The notes beneath the pieces were generated by a model. The model was given only the letters and a program-made list of their open reading frames with translations, was not told the origin of the DNA and did not search any database. From Nocardia camponoti (GTDB lineage: Bacteria; Actinomycetota; Actinomycetes; Mycobacteriales; Mycobacteriaceae): a stretch of DNA of 64,000 nt. The position numbers were made by a program, and so were the translations under genes. The stretch covers positions 620,001 to 684,000 of the forward strand of contig NZ_BMMW01000002.1 in assembly GCF_014646135.1 (NCBI RefSeq), given 5' to 3'. Positions 61,401-64,000 of the stretch are shown piece by piece. Position 1 is the stretch's first letter. Each line of letters begins with the position of its first letter.

Positions 61401-61956
61401 AATGCAGGTCCTTCTCGGTGGTCTTGTCGATGCTGTGATCGAAGTAGACGCCCGGGGAACGGACCAGCTGCGAGACAACGACACGCTCGGTGCCGTTGAT
61501 GATGAAGGTGCCCTTGTCGGTCATCATGGGGAAATCGCCCATGAACACCGTCTGGCTCTTGATCTCGCCGGTGTTGTTGTTAATGAATTCCGCGGTGACG
61601 AACAACGGCGCCGCGTAGGTCATGTCCTTCTCTTTGCACTCGTCAATCGAGGCCTTGACCTCTTCAAAACGAGGGTCAGAGAATGACAGCGACATTGAGC
61701 CGGAGAAGTCCTCAATCGGGGAGAGCTCCTCGAGCACCTCCTCGAGGCCGCCGGCGAGGCCGACGTCGCCGCGTGCGGCAGCCTTCTCACGCCAGTCGGG
61801 AGAACCGACCAGCCAGGCGAATGAATCTGTTTGTAGGTCGAGAAGTCCGGGCACCTCCAAGGGCTCACGGATTTTCGCGAAAGAAACCCGCTCAGGGGCT
61901 CCGGGGATTCCAGCCTTGGTCTGGGTGGAGACTGCCAAGATGCGTCCTTCCAGCAC
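58456..61956 (-). CDS. rpoB: RNA polymerase beta subunit
   Basis: 1166 residues from GTG 61956 ([14 protein letters not shown], a typical mycobacterial-type start). The rifampicin region reads [28 protein letters not shown], split here into its standard blocks with Asp, His and Ser at the resistance hot spots, so it is of the sensitive type. C-terminal [18 protein letters not shown] is intact. Confidence 0.98.
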   Translation of the reverse strand: MLEGRILAVSTQTKAGIPGAPERVSFAKIREPLEVPGLLDLQTDSFAWLVGSPDWREKAAARGDVGLAGGLEEVLEELSPIEDFSGSMSLSFSDPRFEEVKASIDECKEKDMTYAAPLFVTAEFINNNTGEIKSQTVFMGDFPMMTDKGTFIINGTERVVVSQLVRSPGVYFDHSIDKTTEKDLHSVRVIPSRGAWLEFDVDKRDTVGVRIDRKRRQPVTVLLKALGLTSEEIVERFGFSEIMMSTLEKDSTPGQDEALLDIYRKLRPGEPPTKESAQTLLENLFFKEKRYDLARVGRYKINKKLGINLDKPVTSSVLTKEDIVDTIEYLVRLHAGDRTMTAPGGEEVPVEVDDIDHFGNRRLRTVGELIQNQIRVGLSRMERVVRERMTTQDVEAITPQTLINIRPVVAAIKEFFGTSQLSQFMDQNNPLSGLTHKRRLSALGPGGLSRERAGLEVRDVHPSHYGRMCPIETPEGPNIGLIGSLSVYARVNPFGFIETPYRKVVDGKVTDEVKYLTADEEDRYVRAQANSPVDSEGRFIEEKVLVRRAGEEVEFVTPAQVDYMDISPRQMVSVATAMIPFLEHDDANRALMGANMQRQAVPLIRSESPIVGTGMELRAAVDAGDVVVNEKSGVVEEVSADYVTVMADDGSRKSYRMRKFNRSNQGTCSNQRPIVDEGQRVEKGQVLADGPCTENGEMALGKNLLVAVMPWEGHNYEDAIILSQRLVEDDVLTSIHIEEHEIDARDTKLGAEEITRDIPNVSDEVLADLDERGIIRIGAEVRDGDILVGKVTPKGETELTPEERLLRAIFGEKAREVRDTSLKVPHGESGKVIGIRVFSREDDDDLPPGVNELVRVYVAQKRKIQDGDKLAGRHGNKGVIGKILPVEDMPFMPDGTPVDIILNTHGVPRRMNIGQILETHLGWIGKAGWEVPIGEDGSRPEWAASLPEEMLGAPADSNIATPVFDGAKDNELTGLLGSTLPNRDGERMVNENGKATLFDGRSGEPFPYPVAVGYMYILKLHHLVDDKIHARSTGPYSMITQQPLGGKAQFGGQRFGEMECWAMQAYGAAYTLQELLTIKSDDVVGRVKVYEAIVKGENIPEPGIPESFKVLLKELQSLCLNVEVLSSDGAAIEMRDGDDEDLERAAANLGINLSRNEAATVDDLAN

Positions 61957-62131
61957 CTCACGCGCGTCGCGTGGTGGTCCGCGACCGTCGCTTACCTGCT
62001 ACTTTGTTGAGATTCTCGCTGGTGACAGCCCGAACGAAACCAGAACAAGCAGCAACGGAAGTAACACCGGAAGGGTGGAACTTTCGTGTGCGAATAAAGG
62101 TGTGGACAGGAGGCAGCCAGCGCAACGTCCA
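61957..62131 (-). other. rpoB leader region
   Basis: About 170 nt between the predicted promoter and the rpoB start. No gene or clear structured element was recognised. Confidence 0.5.
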
Positions 62132-62161
62132 AACTTACACCTATTGACACGAGCGTGTCAA
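62132..62161 (-). promoter_or_regulatory. Predicted rpoBC promoter with palindromic -35 region
   Basis: On the minus strand, -35 TTGACA (62156-62161) and -10 TAAGTT (62132-62137), spacer 18 bp. The -35 box lies in a palindrome ttgacacgagcgtgtcaa (62144-62161), two 8-bp arms around 2 bp, so a TTGACA also points the other way. Confidence 0.72.
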
Positions 62162-62335
62162 CATACCATCCGTGTGGCCGAGCACACGGCTAACGCGCCG
62201 AAGTCCTCTATCGCTGGCTGCGTTGAGGAATCTTGGCGCCGAACCCCTGCTAACAGCTGTCGCTGTTGTGAATAGGGTGACGGTTACAGCGCGGCGCGTC
62301 AAGTGGCGGAGCAATTCACACAGACGCCGCCCACA
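62162..62335. other. Intergenic region between rpoB promoter and mkl terminator
   Basis: 174 bp with no gene seen. Likely spacer plus upstream elements of the rpoBC promoter. Confidence 0.45.
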
Positions 62336-62374
62336 GCGAAGGGCCCGCCGGTTGGTGACCGACGGGCCCTTCGC
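62336..62374 (-). terminator. Terminator of mkl
   Basis: gcgaagggcccg (62336-62347) and cgggcccttcgc (62363-62374), a perfect 12-bp stem 35 bp after the mkl stop. Confidence 0.85.
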
Positions 62375-62409
62375 GTGCGAAAACGCGCCTGCGAGGCGAT
62401 GAGCGGGTA

Positions 62410-63456
62410 CTAGTGACCCTTGTTCAAGATGCTCGACTGGTCGCTACCGTAAGCGGCCATCACCTGCGTGTCGTCGTTGTCTTCTTCAAGCGACTCGCGG
62501 ATCGCGACCTGAGCGGCGTGCGGCAGGGTGTGCAGCGCTTCGCGCACACGCGCCCGACGACGGATGACCGCCTGTCGAACCGGCATACCCGGCGTTGCCT
62601 TCATCTGCGGGATGATGCCCTCGATCTCCTCGGCACCACCGTGGTGGTGACCGGCGTCGACCATGGCCTGCTCGCGGGCCATCTGAGCTTCGTCCTTCTC
62701 CTCGGACATACCGATCGGGCCGATCATGCGGCCGTTGAGGAACTGCTTGACCACCGGCTCTTCGGAGGTGAGCAGCACCTCGCGCGGGCCGAACATGACC
62801 AGCTGGCGACGGAAGAGCATGCCGATGTTGTCGGGCACGGTACGAGCCAGGTTGATGTTGTGCGTGACGATGAGGATCGTCGCGTCGATCTGGGCGTTGA
62901 TGTCGATCAACAGCTGTGCCAGGTACGACGTACGCACCGGGTCGAGGCCCGAGTCAGGCTCGTCGACCAGGATGATCTGCGGGTCGAGAACAAGCGCGCG
63001 AGCCAGCCCGGCACGCTTGCGCATACCACCGGAGATCTCGCCGGGCAGCTTGTGCTCAGCACCGAGCAGACCGGTTAGCTCAAGCTTCTCCATCACAATG
63101 CGACGGATTTCGCTCTCCGACTTCTTAGTGTGTTCCCGAAGCGGGAACGCCACATTGTCGAACAGGTGCATCGAGCCGAAGAGCGCGCCGTCCTGGAACA
63201 GCACGCCGAACAACTTACGGATCTCGTACAACTCTTTGTTCGAACAAGTGGTGATATCGGTTCCGTCGATGAAAATCGACCCACGCTCCGGACGCAACAG
63301 CCCGATAAGCGACTTCAAGAACACGGACTTACCCGTACCCGATGGGCCGAGCAGCGCGCTCACCTCACCCGATGGGAGCGTGATGGACACGTCCTGCCAA
63401 ATACGCTGCGAACCGAAGGACTTAGTTACGCCCTCAGTCCTGACCTCGACGCCCAC
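62410..63456 (-). CDS. mkl: Mce-transporter ATPase Mkl/MceG
   Basis: 348 residues. ATP-binding subunit that powers Mce lipid/cholesterol importers. Walker A GPSGTGKSV, signature ISGGMRKRAGLARAL, Walker B IILVDEPDSGLD, followed by the Mkl-specific C-terminal extension (IGPIGMSEEKDEAQMAREQAMVDAGHH). GTG 63456 is chosen because GGAGG lies 5-6 nt upstream; longer readings to 63489 lack support. Confidence 0.95.
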   Translation of the reverse strand: MGVEVRTEGVTKSFGSQRIWQDVSITLPSGEVSALLGPSGTGKSVFLKSLIGLLRPERGSIFIDGTDITTCSNKELYEIRKLFGVLFQDGALFGSMHLFDNVAFPLREHTKKSESEIRRIVMEKLELTGLLGAEHKLPGEISGGMRKRAGLARALVLDPQIILVDEPDSGLDPVRTSYLAQLLIDINAQIDATILIVTHNINLARTVPDNIGMLFRRQLVMFGPREVLLTSEEPVVKQFLNGRMIGPIGMSEEKDEAQMAREQAMVDAGHHHGGAEEIEGIIPQMKATPGMPVRQAVIRRRARVREALHTLPHAAQVAIRESLEEDNDDTQVMAAYGSDQSSILNKGH

Positions 63457-63647
63457 GACTACCTCCATTGATCCCTGCGAGCACCCCACCCTGCATCCGC
63501 GCGCTCACATCATGAAGATGCGTCACGACTCTGTGGGTCGGGTCACTGTAACCCATCGGTGAGACGCGGCACACCCCTACTTGACGCAAGGGTAACCCCA
63601 ACCGGTCGGTACAGCGTGTATCACTTTCGCACGTTGGGGTGAATAAC
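63457..63647. other. Region between mkl and rplL
   Basis: 191 bp; no gene seen. It should carry the mkl promoter. Confidence 0.5.
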
Positions 63648-63681
63648 AAACAGGCGGCCCCAAAAATGGGACCGCCTGTTT
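63648..63681 (-). terminator. Terminator of the rplL transcript
   Basis: aaacaggcggccc and gggaccgcctgttt form a 13-14 bp stem with one mismatch, 20 bp after the rplL stop. Confidence 0.85.
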
Positions 63682-63701
63682 GAAAAACGCGAAGCGCGGA
63701 A

Positions 63702-64000
63702 TTACTTGACCGCAACCTTGGCGCCGGCCTCTTCGAGCTTGGCCTTGGCAGCCTCGGCGGCGTCCTTGGCAACCTTCTCGAGGATCGGCTTCGGGGCGCC
63801 CTCGACGAGGTCCTTGGCTTCCTTGAGGCCCAGGCCCGAGACGATCTCACGGACGACCTTGATGACCTGGATCTTCTTGTCGCCAGCCGACTCGAGGATC
63901 ACGTCGAACTCGTCCTGCTCTTCGGCGGCCTCGGCCGGGGCAGCGCCACCGGCAACGGCGACGGCCACGGGGGCAGCGGCGGTGACCTCGAAGGTCTCCT
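63702..64000 (-). CDS. rplL: 50S ribosomal protein L7/L12, C-terminal part
   Basis: The 5' end lies beyond the window. About 98 residues are visible: Ala-rich hinge ([18 protein letters not shown]) and the C-terminal factor-binding domain ([40 protein letters not shown]). L7/L12 forms the stalk that recruits EF-G and EF-Tu. Confidence 0.97.
   Translation of the reverse strand, partial: ETFEVTAAAPVAVAVAGGAAPAEAAEEQDEFDVILESAGDKKIQVIKVVREIVSGLGLKEAKDLVEGAPKPILEKVAKDAAEAAKAKLEEAGAKVAVK

Noticed and set aside
58870..61686. 938-codon plus-strand frame across rpoB
   Set aside because: The same antisense artefact over a conserved housekeeping gene.

Overview
The window is a piece of high-GC actinobacterial chromosome, almost certainly from the order Mycobacteriales (Corynebacteriales). 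Read on the minus strand from right to left, it carries rplL, mkl (mceG), rpoB, rpoC, rpsL, rpsG, fusA, tuf, a ferredoxin reductase and a mycofactocin (mft) locus. As I recall, this is the gene order of the M. tuberculosis Rv0652-Rv0697 interval. KshB, FprB, Mkl, DUF3558 lipoproteins, EspC/YbaB-type small proteins and a PknB-type kinase support the same placement. I cannot name the genus.

Layout. 1-5072: 5' part of a nonribosomal peptide synthetase (C-A-T-C-A...) whose first A domain has an EntF-like serine code. 5507-6862: GAF-domain regulator. 6968-12613: reduced mycofactocin operon mftA, a fused mftB-mftC, mftF and an enlarged mftG, with no mftD or mftE. 12792-14529: divergent TetR regulator and KshB-like reductase. 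14526-18450: AlkD, a glutamate-racemase-like protein, ferredoxin reductase and two small flavin/F420-type proteins. 18506-21665: a compact type VII secretion-like effector locus (YbaB-like, EspC/WXG-like, effector with a conserved C-terminal domain, lipoprotein) divergent from an XRE regulator, with three copies of a palindrome in the shared promoter region. 21707-29249: a second EF-G, a few small or broken genes, then the str operon rpsL-rpsG-fusA-tuf.

29522-35610: two DUF3558 lipoproteins, HPPD with a divergent Lrp regulator, an AlkZ-like winged-helix protein, a Fic protein and an unknown protein. 35732-41608: a putative uptake and degradation cluster (GntR, isopenicillin-N-synthase-like oxygenase, NMT1/THI5-type ABC importer, amidohydrolase), probably for a nitrogen heterocycle. 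41747-54304: mixed metabolic, signalling and regulatory genes (quinone oxidoreductase, Ser/Thr kinase, thioesterase, FprB, SixA, MerR/aldo-keto reductase, pirin, ArsR/AHSA1, CGNR, EamA exporter, VapBC). 54383-64000: rpoC, rpoB with a recognisable promoter, mkl, and the start of the rplJL region.

The least ordinary parts are the mycofactocin locus (in-frame MftB-MftC fusion, missing D and E, two tandem-repeat insertions in MftG), the effector/XRE locus with its three operators, and the oxygenase/ABC/amidohydrolase cluster. Five convergent gene pairs end in 4-bp overlapping stop codons.
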